Shown piece by piece: positions 54,757 to 63,717 of a stretch of DNA of 64,000 bases (position 1 is its first letter; every line of letters starts with the position of its first letter). Below the pieces are notes generated by a model, which saw nothing but the letters and a program-made list of their open reading frames with translations, made no database searches and was not told the DNA's origin. A program made the position numbers and the translations under genes. The stretch is taken from positions 2,604,001-2,668,000 of the forward strand of contig NZ_PJMQ01000001.1 of the NCBI RefSeq assembly GCF_002846335.1, given 5' to 3'. The DNA is from Janthinobacterium sp. 61 (lineage in GTDB: Bacteria > Pseudomonadota > Gammaproteobacteria > Burkholderiales > Burkholderiaceae_D).

Positions 54757-54783
54757 ACAAAAAAAAGCCGGCTTGCGCCGGCT
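54757..54783 (-). terminator. Terminator of the ilv operon
   Basis: A perfect 7-base stem AGCCGGC (54766) / GCCGGCT (54777) with a 4-base loop, followed on the minus strand by eight or more T residues, 20 bases beyond the ilvC stop. Confidence 0.88.
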
Positions 54784-54802
54784 TTGCTGTGCAACAGACT
54801 GC

Positions 54803-55885
<1,083 letters not shown>

Positions 55886-55893
55886 TTATATTT

Positions 55894-56385
55894 TTATACT
55901 TTGAGGATGCGTTCGCCGCGGCCGATGCCGGAACCACCCGTACGGACGGTTTCCAGGATGGCGGCGCGGTCGATCGAATCGATGAACGCGTCCAGCTTGA
56001 CCTTGTTGCCGGTCAGTTCGATCGTGTACGTCTTTTCGGTGACATCGATGATGCGGCCACGGAAGATATCGGCGGTGCGCTTCATTTCCTCGCGCTCCTT
56101 GCCCACGGCACGAACCTTGATCAGCATCAACTCGCGTTCGATATGCTGGCCTTCGGTCAGGTCCACCACCTTCACCACTTCGATGAGGCGGTTCAAGTGC
56201 TTGGTAATCTGCTCGATGATGTCGTCCGAGCCGCTGGTGACGATGGTCATGCGCGACAGGGTCGAGTCTTCCGTCGGCGCCACGGTCAACGTTTCGATGT
56301 TGTAGCCGCGTGCCGAGAACAGGCCCACCACGCGCGACAGGGCGCCCGCTTCGTTTTCCAGCAAGACAGAAATAATATGGCGCAT
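55894..56385 (-). CDS. ilvH: Acetolactate synthase small (regulatory) subunit
   Basis: A 163-residue subunit with an N-terminal ACT domain (MRHIISVLLENEAGALSRVVGLFSARGYNIETL) that binds valine for feedback inhibition and activates the large subunit. The start at 56385 is chosen because the family begins MRHIIS; the longer frame overlaps ilvI. It begins 2 bases after the ilvI stop. Confidence 0.97.
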   Translation of the reverse strand: MRHIISVLLENEAGALSRVVGLFSARGYNIETLTVAPTEDSTLSRMTIVTSGSDDIIEQITKHLNRLIEVVKVVDLTEGQHIERELMLIKVRAVGKEREEMKRTADIFRGRIIDVTEKTYTIELTGNKVKLDAFIDSIDRAAILETVRTGGSGIGRGERILKV

Positions 56386-56387
56386 GA

Positions 56388-58118
56388 TTAGAGATCCTCC
56401 GAACCGAGCATCATTTCGGACAGGCCCTTGCCGGCTTTCACCATTGGCCACACGTTTTCGGACTGGTCGGTAATGAAGTTCATGAATACCAGCCTGTCTT
56501 TCATGCCAAACGCCTCTTTCAGGGCGCCGTCGACGTCGCCCGGTTTTTCAATTTTCATGCCCACGTGACCATAGGCTTCAGCCAGCCTTTCGAAGTCGGG
56601 CAGCGAATCCATGTACGACTCGGAATAGCGCGAACCGTAATCGATTTCCTGCCACTGGCGCACCATGCCGAGGAAACGGTTGTTGAGCATGATGATCTTC
56701 GGCGTCAGGTGGTACTGCTTGCACGTGGCGAGCTCCTGGATGCACATCTGGATCGAGCCTTCGCCGGTAATACAAGCAACGGTGGCATCCGGATTGGCCA
56801 TCTGCACGCCCATGGCGTAAGGCAAGCCGACACCCATGGTGCCCAGGCCGCCGGAATTGATCCAGCGGCGCGGCTTATCGAAGCCATAATATTGCGCCGC
56901 CCACATCTGGTGCTGGCCCACGTCGGACGTGATGAAAGCGTCGCCCTTGGTGATCTGGAAGACCTTTTCCACCACCGATTGCGGCTTGATGACCAGGTCG
57001 GAAGTCGGGTATTTCAGGCATTCGCGGCCACGCCATTCGGCGATCTGCTTCCACCAGTTACTCAATGCATTGACGTTCGGCTTGGCTTCGGCCGCGTCCA
57101 GTTGCGCGAGAAACTCGATCAGCACGTCCTTGACGTTGCCGACAATGGGAATATCGACCTTGACGCGCTTGGAAATCGACGATGGATCGATGTCCACGTG
57201 GATGATCTTGCGTGGATGCGAGGCGAAATGTTTCGGGTTGCCAATCACGCGGTCATCGAAACGGGCGCCGATGGCGATCAGGACGTCGCAATTCTGCATC
57301 GCCATGTTCGCTTCATAAGTGCCATGCATGCCGGGCATGCCGACATACTGCTCGCTCGATGCGCGGTAGCCGCCCAGGCCCATCAAGGTGTTGGTGCAAG
57401 GGAAACCCAGGCGGTCGACCAGCTTGTTCAGCTCGGGAGCCGCATTCGCCAGGATGACGCCGCCACCCGTGTAGATCATCGGGCGTTCGGCTTGCAGCAA
57501 CAGCTGCACGGCCTTGCGGATCTGGCCCGAATGGCCCTTGTCGACGGGACGGTAGGAACGCATCTCGACTTCCTTCGGATAGTCGAAATGGCATTTGTGC
57601 ATGCTGATATCCTTGGGGATATCGACCAGCACAGGTCCCGGACGGCCGGTACGGGCGATGAAGAAGGCTTTCTTGATCGTTGCCGCCAGGTCCTTGACAT
57701 CCTTGACGAGGAAGTTGTGCTTGACCACGGGGCGGGTGATGCCGACCGTGTCGCACTCCTGGAACGCATCCTGGCCGATGGCGTGGCTCGGCACCTGGCC
57801 AGAGATCACCACCATGGGAATCGAGTCCATGTACGCGGTCGACAGGCCCGTGACGGCATTCGTGACGCCCGGACCGGACGTGACGATGGCGACACCGACT
57901 TTGTTCGAGCTGCGCGAATAGGCATCGGCGGCGTGGATCGCGGCCTGCTCGTGGCGTACCAGGATATGCTGGAATTTGTTTTGCTGGAAGATGGCGTCGT
58001 AGATGTAGAGTACGGCTCCGCCCGGGTATCCAAAGACGTGCTCGACGCCCTCTTCAGCCAGACAGCGCACGACAATTTCTGCGCCCGTAATTGGTCCTGC
58101 TGCTGCTTCGGTATTCAT
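56388..58118 (-). CDS. ilvI: Acetolactate synthase large (catalytic) subunit
   Basis: A 576-residue thiamine-diphosphate enzyme that condenses pyruvate to acetolactate or acetohydroxybutyrate. The catalytic glutamate is Glu57 in RHEQAAIHAADAY, and the cofactor motif is GEGSIQM to LNN. It is the first gene of the ilv operon. No Ile/Leu/Val-rich leader peptide was found upstream. The name ilvB is equally used. Confidence 0.96.
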   Translation of the reverse strand: MNTEAAAGPITGAEIVVRCLAEEGVEHVFGYPGGAVLYIYDAIFQQNKFQHILVRHEQAAIHAADAYSRSSNKVGVAIVTSGPGVTNAVTGLSTAYMDSIPMVVISGQVPSHAIGQDAFQECDTVGITRPVVKHNFLVKDVKDLAATIKKAFFIARTGRPGPVLVDIPKDISMHKCHFDYPKEVEMRSYRPVDKGHSGQIRKAVQLLLQAERPMIYTGGGVILANAAPELNKLVDRLGFPCTNTLMGLGGYRASSEQYVGMPGMHGTYEANMAMQNCDVLIAIGARFDDRVIGNPKHFASHPRKIIHVDIDPSSISKRVKVDIPIVGNVKDVLIEFLAQLDAAEAKPNVNALSNWWKQIAEWRGRECLKYPTSDLVIKPQSVVEKVFQITKGDAFITSDVGQHQMWAAQYYGFDKPRRWINSGGLGTMGVGLPYAMGVQMANPDATVACITGEGSIQMCIQELATCKQYHLTPKIIMLNNRFLGMVRQWQEIDYGSRYSESYMDSLPDFERLAEAYGHVGMKIEKPGDVDGALKEAFGMKDRLVFMNFITDQSENVWPMVKAGKGLSEMMLGSEDL

Positions 58119-58613
58119 GAAACATTCCTTTCAAGGTCCATTGGAGATTGATCGGATGTTCTTTCCTGACGAGGTACGCCTAACGCAACAGTGCTCCTGC
58201 TTCCCTTTTCATGCGGTCACGCAATTTCTTTGGGCACCCATAGATACCTTACAAAACAACGCTTAACGCAACTCGTTTGGCCGGAGTTTCTGTGGCGCCT
58301 GTACGAACCGCTCGCGCTTGTGGCGCGGGTTAGAACAAACTGCCTACAAATGAAAGCGCGTCTTGCCGCGGATGGCCTTGTGTGCCGGTCGCGACCTGAC
58401 CATAGGGCTTTGGGGTGTTCAAAGCGTCCCATACGTTATCGCGTTGCACCATTATGGTCAAGGAAAATGTCAGCCTCGCTGCATTTTTGCTCGCACGACG
58501 TGCAAAAACCCTGCGGAAACGCACATTTTTTGCTAGCATGCACGGGGTTGCAAAAAGCATACCCGTCCCCAATTCGCCCACCGCACCCGCAGCCGCTAAG
58601 ATCCCCATACCGC
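58119..58613. other. 495-base divergent control region of ilvI and the sigma factor gene
   Basis: No gene is supported. It holds two direct repeats of CGCYTAACGCAAC (58177-58189 and 58260-58272). Nearer the sigma gene it holds two inverted pairs of TTTTTGC and GCAAAAA (58484/58502 and about 58526/58550). No attenuator peptide or riboswitch was recognised. Confidence 0.55.
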
Positions 58614-59183
58614 ATGGCAACAGACAAAGAATTATCCGACTTTCTAGAAAACGTCGAGCGGCGCGCGTTCAAGCAAGCCGCCTACGCGGTCCGCAAGGAA
58701 GAATCGGCACTCGACATCGTGCAAGATGCCATGATCAAGCTTGCCGAGAAATACGGCGACAAGCCGGCCGCCGAATTGCCGATGCTGTTCCAGCGCATCT
58801 TGCAGAACACCATCCTTGATTATTTCCGCCGTGAAAAAGTCCGCAACACCTGGGTCAGTCTGTTTTCCGGCATGAAACCCTCGGGCGACGAGCATGAAGA
58901 TTTTGATATACTTGACACTTATGAATCGGAACAGGGTTCCAGCGCCGCCGAATCTTCGGCCGACCAGGTCGAGCGCGCACAAATCCTTGATCTGATTGAT
59001 GCAGAGGTACAAAAACTGCCTTCACGTCAACGCGAAGCCTTCCTCATGCGTTATTGGCAGGACATGGATGTGGCTGAAACAGCGGAAGCGATGGGTTGTT
59101 CCGAAGGTAGCGTGAAAACACATTGCTCTAGAGCTACCCACACGCTCGCCGAATCGCTGAAAGCCAAGGGAATAAAATTATGA
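58614..59183 (+). CDS. ECF-type RNA polymerase sigma factor
   Basis: A 189-residue sigma-70 family protein with region 2 (about 20-75, ESALDIVQDAMIKLAEKYGDK then MLFQRILQNTILDYFRREK) and region 4 (about 125-185, KLPSRQREAFLMRYWQDMDVAETAEAMGCSEGSVKTHCSRA). The acidic linker between them is unusually long. The start at 58614 (MATDKE) is chosen; the upstream frame is non-coding in character. Its stop overlaps the DUF3619 start (ATGA), and a DUF3106 gene and an RDD gene follow, so it leads a four-gene operon. Confidence 0.92.
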   Translation: MATDKELSDFLENVERRAFKQAAYAVRKEESALDIVQDAMIKLAEKYGDKPAAELPMLFQRILQNTILDYFRREKVRNTWVSLFSGMKPSGDEHEDFDILDTYESEQGSSAAESSADQVERAQILDLIDAEVQKLPSRQREAFLMRYWQDMDVAETAEAMGCSEGSVKTHCSRATHTLAESLKAKGIKL

Positions 59184-59584
59184 ACACCGACGATCTCAAT
59201 TTCGCCTACAAAGTGCGCCATGCACTGAACGAAAAACTCGACGACCTGCCCGCATCGGCCACCGATCGCCTGGCAGCGGCACGCAAGCTGGCCCTGTCGC
59301 GCAAGAAGGCAGACGCACCCGCAGTCGTTGCCGTGCGCAAGGACGTCTTCGCCGGCATCGCCAGCCACCTGTTGGTCGAGCCGCTGTCGTGGCTGGGCCG
59401 CATGAGCGTGATCATCCCGCTGCTGCTGCTGGTTGGCGGCATGGTGGGCATCTATCAGTTTGAGCAGGAGCAACATATTGCCGAACTGGCAGAAATCGAC
59501 GCAGCCGTTCTGTCCGACGAATTGCCGCTCTCCGCCTATATGGACCATGGCTTCAACGCCTACCTGACGAAACGCGAGCAATAA
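59180..59584 (+). CDS. DUF3619 membrane protein, candidate anti-sigma factor
   Basis: A 134-residue protein of the DUF3619 family. The basic cytoplasmic N-terminus is about 75 residues, one transmembrane helix (MSVIIPLLLLVGGMVGIY, about 75-93) follows, and an acidic periplasmic tail completes it. This topology and the 4-base overlap with the sigma gene resemble membrane anti-sigma factors, but there is no zinc-type HxxxCxxC motif. The function is inferred from position only. Confidence 0.85.
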   Translation: MNTDDLNFAYKVRHALNEKLDDLPASATDRLAAARKLALSRKKADAPAVVAVRKDVFAGIASHLLVEPLSWLGRMSVIIPLLLLVGGMVGIYQFEQEQHIAELAEIDAAVLSDELPLSAYMDHGFNAYLTKREQ

Positions 59585-59586
59585 GC

Positions 59587-60348
59587 ATGGCACGCTTGAG
59601 CGTACGCAAAGGCTGGCTGGCTGGCGGCTTGGCTCTGGGCGCCTGCGCCCTGGCTGGCGCTGCATGGGTAGGTGCGCAGCAACATCCCGCGCCCGTCGCC
59701 CCTCCCGTGGCGGCAGCGCCCGTGGTGGCGCCGGCCCCGGCCGTCAAGACCGGCTCGCCCCGCACGGCCGGCAAAGGCGGCACGCCGCCCAAGGCCAGCG
59801 ACAACCCGTCCTGGAACAAGCTGTCGCACGCGCAGCAGGAAGCCCTGCAGCCGCTGGCGGGCGAATGGAACAAGCTGGAAGCCCTGCGCAAGCAGAAATG
59901 GCTCGATATCGCCAACCGCTTTGCCTCGATGTCTCCCGACGAGCAAACCCGCGTGCATGAACGTATGCGAGAATGGATCAAGCTGACGCCGGCACAGCGC
60001 AGCCTGGTGCGCGAAAACTATGCGCGCACGAAGAAGATCGATCCTGGTCAAAAAACCGCCCAATGGGAGCAATACCAGCAATTGCCGGAAGAGCAAAAGA
60101 AAAAGCTGGCCACGGAACTGGTACCGAAAAAACCGCTGGGCAAGGTGCCTGCGATCAATTCGAATACCAGCAAGCCAGCCTTGATCCTGCCACCCGCCAC
60201 GCCGGCAGCGCCTGTCGCCGCCGCGCCCGTCCTGCCGCCCGCTCCTGCGGCGGCAAGCGTGCCGGTAAGCGATCCTGCCGCAGCTCCCGCCACCGTGCCC
60301 GTCACGCCGCCTGCCACGCCTGCCCCCCTGCCGAACTATGCCAAATAG
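59587..60348 (+). CDS. DUF3106 protein
   Basis: A 253-residue exported or anchored protein with an N-terminal hydrophobic segment (GGLALGACALAGAAWVGA), a Pro/Ala linker, and a DUF3106 domain at about 70-180 rich in WNKLSHAQQEALQPLAGEWN-type helical repeats. A long Pro/Ala-rich C-terminal tail follows. The periplasmic helical domain resembles Spy/CpxP-like stress sensors in general character, a comparison from composition only. It starts 2 bases after DUF3619 and overlaps the RDD gene by 11 bases. Confidence 0.85.
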   Translation: MARLSVRKGWLAGGLALGACALAGAAWVGAQQHPAPVAPPVAAAPVVAPAPAVKTGSPRTAGKGGTPPKASDNPSWNKLSHAQQEALQPLAGEWNKLEALRKQKWLDIANRFASMSPDEQTRVHERMREWIKLTPAQRSLVRENYARTKKIDPGQKTAQWEQYQQLPEEQKKKLATELVPKKPLGKVPAINSNTSKPALILPPATPAAPVAAAPVLPPAPAAASVPVSDPAAAPATVPVTPPATPAPLPNYAK

Positions 60349-60874
60349 CACGCCTGCCGCCAGCATCACTTCCCATCCCACGATCAAGCGCCGCCTGATT
60401 TCCATGGTGTACGAGTCACTGCTGGCCCTGGCCGTGCTGTTTTTGCCCTTCCTGCTGTTTGAGCTGGCCGTGCAGAGCGCGCATACGCCACTGACGGAAC
60501 ACATGCGCCAGTGCCTGGCCTTCCTCGTCATGGGTGCGTACTTCATTCACCAGTGGAGCCGCGAAGGGCAAACCCTGGCCATGAAGACGTGGCGCCTGAA
60601 AGTCGTGCTGCCGGGCCACGCCCACGTGCCACTGCGCGTGGCCGCCTTCCGCTACATCCTGTCATGGATGTGGCTGCTGCCGGCACTGCTGGTGTCCTAT
60701 GTATTCGATTTGCAGCACTGGACAGCCCTGAGCGCCATCGGCGTGGGCATCCTGGCCTGGTCAGGCACGGCCCTGTTCACCGGCAATGGGCAATTCCTGC
60801 ACGATAAGCTGCTGGGCACGCAGATCGTGCAATTGCCGGCCCCCGCCAAGAAGTCAAAGAAAGTCGCCGCCTGA
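60338..60874 (+). CDS. RDD family membrane protein
   Basis: A 178-residue protein with about four transmembrane helices and the RDD-domain pattern: basic IKRRLISMVYESLLALAVLFLPFLLF at the start, GQTLAMKTWRLKVV in the middle, and FLHDKLLGTQIV at the end. RDD proteins are membrane proteins of uncertain transport or stress roles. It is the last gene of the sigma-DUF3619-DUF3106-RDD operon. Confidence 0.88.
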   Translation: MPNSTPAASITSHPTIKRRLISMVYESLLALAVLFLPFLLFELAVQSAHTPLTEHMRQCLAFLVMGAYFIHQWSREGQTLAMKTWRLKVVLPGHAHVPLRVAAFRYILSWMWLLPALLVSYVFDLQHWTALSAIGVGILAWSGTALFTGNGQFLHDKLLGTQIVQLPAPAKKSKKVAA

Positions 60875-60938
60875 GTTTTTTCTGGGGCTTGACCTGGGTC
60901 ATTGAAGCGCCACGGGGCCTCTGCGATCATGGCGTGCC

Positions 60939-61367
60939 ATGAATAATACCGCCCCCCTCCCCCACACGCGCTTCGCCCCCTTTCGCGAGGAAGTCTGCAG
61001 CGAAGACGAAGTCAAGCATCTCGTCCACACGTTTTATGCGGCCGCCCGCGACGATGCCATGCTGGGCCCCATCTTTGCCGCCGAGGTCAAGGATTGGGAT
61101 GCCCATCTGGCAACACTGGTCGATTTCTGGTCGGGCTTGCTGCGCGGCACCATGCGCTACCACGGCAAGCCGCTGGCCCAGCACGCGCAAATGGAACACC
61201 TCACGCCCTGCATGTTCCGCCGCTGGCTGACCCTGTTCTTTGCCACGACCGAAAGCATGGGCAACCCGGCCCTGCAAGAGAAGGCCGATACCATTGCATT
61301 GAATATTGCCGAACGGCTATGGAAGAGCTTTGCGGAAAGCCATGCCATCGTGGCGCCGCAGCTTTAG
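60939..61367 (+). CDS. Group III truncated hemoglobin
   Basis: A 142-residue globin. The group III pattern is visible: HLVHTFYAAARDDAMLGPIF, DWDAHLATLVDFWSGLLRGTMRYHGKPLAQHAQM (proximal His82) and LTPCMFRRWLTLF. Members bind oxygen or nitric oxide and are linked to microaerobic or nitrosative stress. It has a possible separate promoter in the 64-base gap after the RDD gene. Its 3' end overlaps the convergent pseudouridine synthase gene by 4 bases. Confidence 0.92.
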   Translation: MNNTAPLPHTRFAPFREEVCSEDEVKHLVHTFYAAARDDAMLGPIFAAEVKDWDAHLATLVDFWSGLLRGTMRYHGKPLAQHAQMEHLTPCMFRRWLTLFFATTESMGNPALQEKADTIALNIAERLWKSFAESHAIVAPQL

Positions 61368-62122
61368 AATCTTTCGTAGCCTTGCAGATAACGCCATTGC
61401 CCCACGGGCATGGCGCCCATCGGGATGCGGCCGATGCGCAAGCGCTTCATGGCGACCACTTCCAGTCCCACCATCTTGCACATATGGGCGATCTGGCCCG
61501 GTTGCACGTTTTTCAGGGCGAAACGCAAGCGCGTTTCATTCTGCCAGCTGACCTTGATCGGCGGCAAAGGCTTGCCATTGAAAGGCAAGCCGTGATTGAG
61601 CAGCGCCAGGCCGTTTTCCGCGATGGCGCCCGACACTTCCACGATGAATTCCTGCTCCACCGTTTTCGCTTCGTCGACCAGCTTGCGGGCAACGCGGAAA
61701 TCCTGCGTAAACACCAGCAGGCCGGAAGCCATGGTGTCGAGCGGATTGGTGATGGTCAGGCCGATCAGGTGGCGCTTGAGGAAGCGCGTGACGGCGCTGG
61801 GCAGCACGTTTTCCGGGGTGAACAGCTCTTCGGGACGCAAACAGGCCAGGGCCGGCTTGCCTTCGCTGCCCACGCCGCCGTTGATGCCGGCCGGCTTGTG
61901 CAGCAAGATCGTCACGGGCGGCATTTCTTCCAGGGTGGCGTTCGGCAACAGCACCACCGCTTGATTGTCGGCTACGCGCGCACCCGATTCTTCCACCAGC
62001 ACGCCATCGACCGTGACCCAGCCGCCCTCGATATACAGCTCGGCCTCGCGGCGCGAGCAGGGCACGTCTTCAGACAGGCGCTTGGCCAGGCGGACGGTGG
62101 GCATTTCGTGTGGTGTGGTCAT
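61364..62122 (-). CDS. RNA pseudouridine synthase, RsuA/RluB/RluF family
   Basis: A 252-residue enzyme with an N-terminal S4 RNA-binding domain (about 5-60, VRLAKRLSEDVPCSRREAELYIEGGWVTVDG) and a synthase domain containing NPLDTMASGLLVFTQD. There the catalytic Asp is kept, but the usual GRLD is changed to NPLD. It modifies uridine in rRNA or tRNA; the site is unknown. The start at 62122 (MTTPHEM) is chosen over a longer frame with atypical sequence; MPTVRL at 62104 is also possible. Confidence 0.88.
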   Translation of the reverse strand: MTTPHEMPTVRLAKRLSEDVPCSRREAELYIEGGWVTVDGVLVEESGARVADNQAVVLLPNATLEEMPPVTILLHKPAGINGGVGSEGKPALACLRPEELFTPENVLPSAVTRFLKRHLIGLTITNPLDTMASGLLVFTQDFRVARKLVDEAKTVEQEFIVEVSGAIAENGLALLNHGLPFNGKPLPPIKVSWQNETRLRFALKNVQPGQIAHMCKMVGLEVVAMKRLRIGRIPMGAMPVGQWRYLQGYERF

Positions 62123-62135
62123 GGGGGAGGCGCAA

Positions 62136-62184
62136 AAAGCAAGAGGAGGAGAAAGCCGGTATTGTAACCGACCCGCTCCTCCTC
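62136..62184 (-). terminator. Terminator-like structure after the methyltransferase
   Basis: A perfect 9-base stem GAGGAGGAG (62143) / CTCCTCCTC (62176) with an inner CGGT/ACCG pair in the 24-base loop. On the minus strand a T-run (TTTTTG) follows shortly after, 21 bases beyond the methyltransferase stop. Confidence 0.6.
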
Positions 62185-62204
62185 TCGGGTGCGACAGCGT
62201 ATGC

Positions 62205-63122
62205 TTACGCAGTGGCCTTGGCCAGCTCTTCGGCAAAGAAGCGGTGACCCATCTCTTCCAGGCCCAAGGTTTGCAGCACTTCCTGCAGGCGCTCCGTCGG
62301 ACGCTGGCGCGGCAAGTTCTTGTAGCTGGCGATGATCAGTTCATTCTTCATCGAATGCTCCCAGCCCACCAGTTCCGTCACGCTGACCTGGTAGCCATGC
62401 GCTTCCAGCTGCAGACAGCGCAGCACGTTGGTGATCTGGCTGCCGAACTCGCGCGTGTGCAGCGGGTGGCGCCACAATTCCGTCAACACATTCTTGCCCA
62501 GGCTCTTGCCCTTGTTCTTCTTCAATACAGAAGCGACTTCGGCCTGGCAACAGGGCACCAGCACCATAAATTTCGCCTTCTTCTTCAAGGCGAAATGGAT
62601 GGCGTCATCGGTGGCCGTGTTGCACGCATGCAAGGCCGTGACGATGTCAATCTGCTGTGGCAGCAAGTTTGACTCCGTCGATTCGGCTACGGACAGTGGC
62701 AGGAAGGACATGCCCGGGAACTTGAATTTCTTCGCCAGCTCTTGCGAGCGCTGCACCAGCTCTTCGCGCGTCTCGATGCCGTAGATGTGCGAACCGTCGT
62801 TGCCGCTCTTGAAGAACAGGTCGTACAGGATGAAGCCCAGATACGACTTGCCGGCGCCGTGATCGACCAGCGACACGCCGGGATGGTCCAGCTGCACTTC
62901 GCGCAGCAGCGGCTCGATGAACTGCGTCAGGTGGTACACCTGCTTGAGCTTGCGGCGGCTGTCCTGATTCATCTTGCCGTCGCGCGTCAGGATATGCAAT
63001 TCCTGCAGCAGGGCGACCGACTGACCATCCTTGATCTCGGGCATGTTGCTGGCGGCAGTGATGACGTCTTTCGGCACTGCGACTGCGGTGGCGGCCGCTG
63101 CCGCGCCCTTAGCGCGCTTCAT
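62205..63122 (-). CDS. SAM-dependent methyltransferase, Methyltransf_32 type
   Basis: A 305-residue protein. The SAM-binding motif SLVDHGAGKSYLGFILYDL lies near residue 85-105. Later ALHACNTATDDAI and VPCCQAEV match the PF13679 group (METTL25-like). The substrate is unknown; the CC motif and positive charge suggest RNA or protein, not proven. The start at 63122 (MKRAKG) overlaps the iscX gene by 14 bases, so it belongs to the isc operon. The longer upstream frame is rejected because it runs further into iscX. Confidence 0.82.
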   Translation of the reverse strand: MKRAKGAAAAATAVAVPKDVITAASNMPEIKDGQSVALLQELHILTRDGKMNQDSRRKLKQVYHLTQFIEPLLREVQLDHPGVSLVDHGAGKSYLGFILYDLFFKSGNDGSHIYGIETREELVQRSQELAKKFKFPGMSFLPLSVAESTESNLLPQQIDIVTALHACNTATDDAIHFALKKKAKFMVLVPCCQAEVASVLKKNKGKSLGKNVLTELWRHPLHTREFGSQITNVLRCLQLEAHGYQVSVTELVGWEHSMKNELIIASYKNLPRQRPTERLQEVLQTLGLEEMGHRFFAEELAKATA

Positions 63123-63303
63123 CGATCCACGCCATCTGTATCGCTTCGAGCACTTTTTCGCCGCCGCGCGTATGGTCATCGTCGAAGCCGTCCAGCTCCA
63201 CCACCCAGTTATGCAGGTCGGTGAAACGCACGGTCAGGGGATCGATGTCCGGATGCGCGTCGTACAGCGCTTCGGCGATCACATGGATGTCGGACCATTT
63301 CAT
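63109..63303 (-). CDS. iscX: Fe-S assembly protein IscX
   Basis: A 64-residue acidic protein with the IscX signature (MKWSDIHVIAEALYDAHPDIDPL and LHNWVVELDGFDDD). It binds IscS and iron and modulates iron-sulfur cluster assembly. It starts 2 bases after fdx. The length is normal. Confidence 0.95.
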   Translation of the reverse strand: MKWSDIHVIAEALYDAHPDIDPLTVRFTDLHNWVVELDGFDDDHTRGGEKVLEAIQMAWIDEAR

Positions 63304-63304
63304 G

Positions 63305-63646
63305 TTAGTGACTGCCTTCGCTGACCTGGTTGATCGTGTATTTCGGGATTTCGACGACGAGGTCTGCCTCGGCCACGATGGACTGGCACGACAGGCGCGA
63401 CACGGCTTCCAGGCCCCAGGCCTTGTCCAGCATGTCTTCTTCCAGTTCCGTCGCTTCGTTCAAGGATTCGATGCCTTCACGCACCAGCACGTGGCAGGTG
63501 GTGCAGGCGCACGATTTTTCGCAGGCGTGCTCGATGTCGATGTCGTTTTCCAGCAAGATGTCGCAGATGGACTTGCCGGCAGGGGCTTCGATGACGGCGC
63601 CGTCCGGGCAAAGCTTGGCGTGCGGCAGAATGACGATTTGGGGCAT
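63305..63646 (-). CDS. fdx: ISC-type 2Fe-2S ferredoxin
   Basis: A 113-residue ferredoxin of the isc operon with cluster ligands Cys42, Cys48, Cys51 and Cys87 (CX5CX2CX35C) and the extra Cys46 between them. It donates electrons for cluster assembly. It lies between hscA and iscX as in the canonical order. Confidence 0.95.
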   Translation of the reverse strand: MPQIVILPHAKLCPDGAVIEAPAGKSICDILLENDIDIEHACEKSCACTTCHVLVREGIESLNEATELEEDMLDKAWGLEAVSRLSCQSIVAEADLVVEIPKYTINQVSEGSH

Positions 63647-63717
63647 ATTACCTCTACAATTTCAATGATTCGGAGCGCTGCCGCAGCAAGTGCACGCGGC
63701 GCGCATTTCAGTTATCT

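Noticed and set aside
58119..58260. Leader peptide attenuator for ilvI
   Set aside because: Short frames on the minus strand (about 10 residues each) contain no run of Ile, Leu or Val codons, and no terminator/antiterminator pair is visible.
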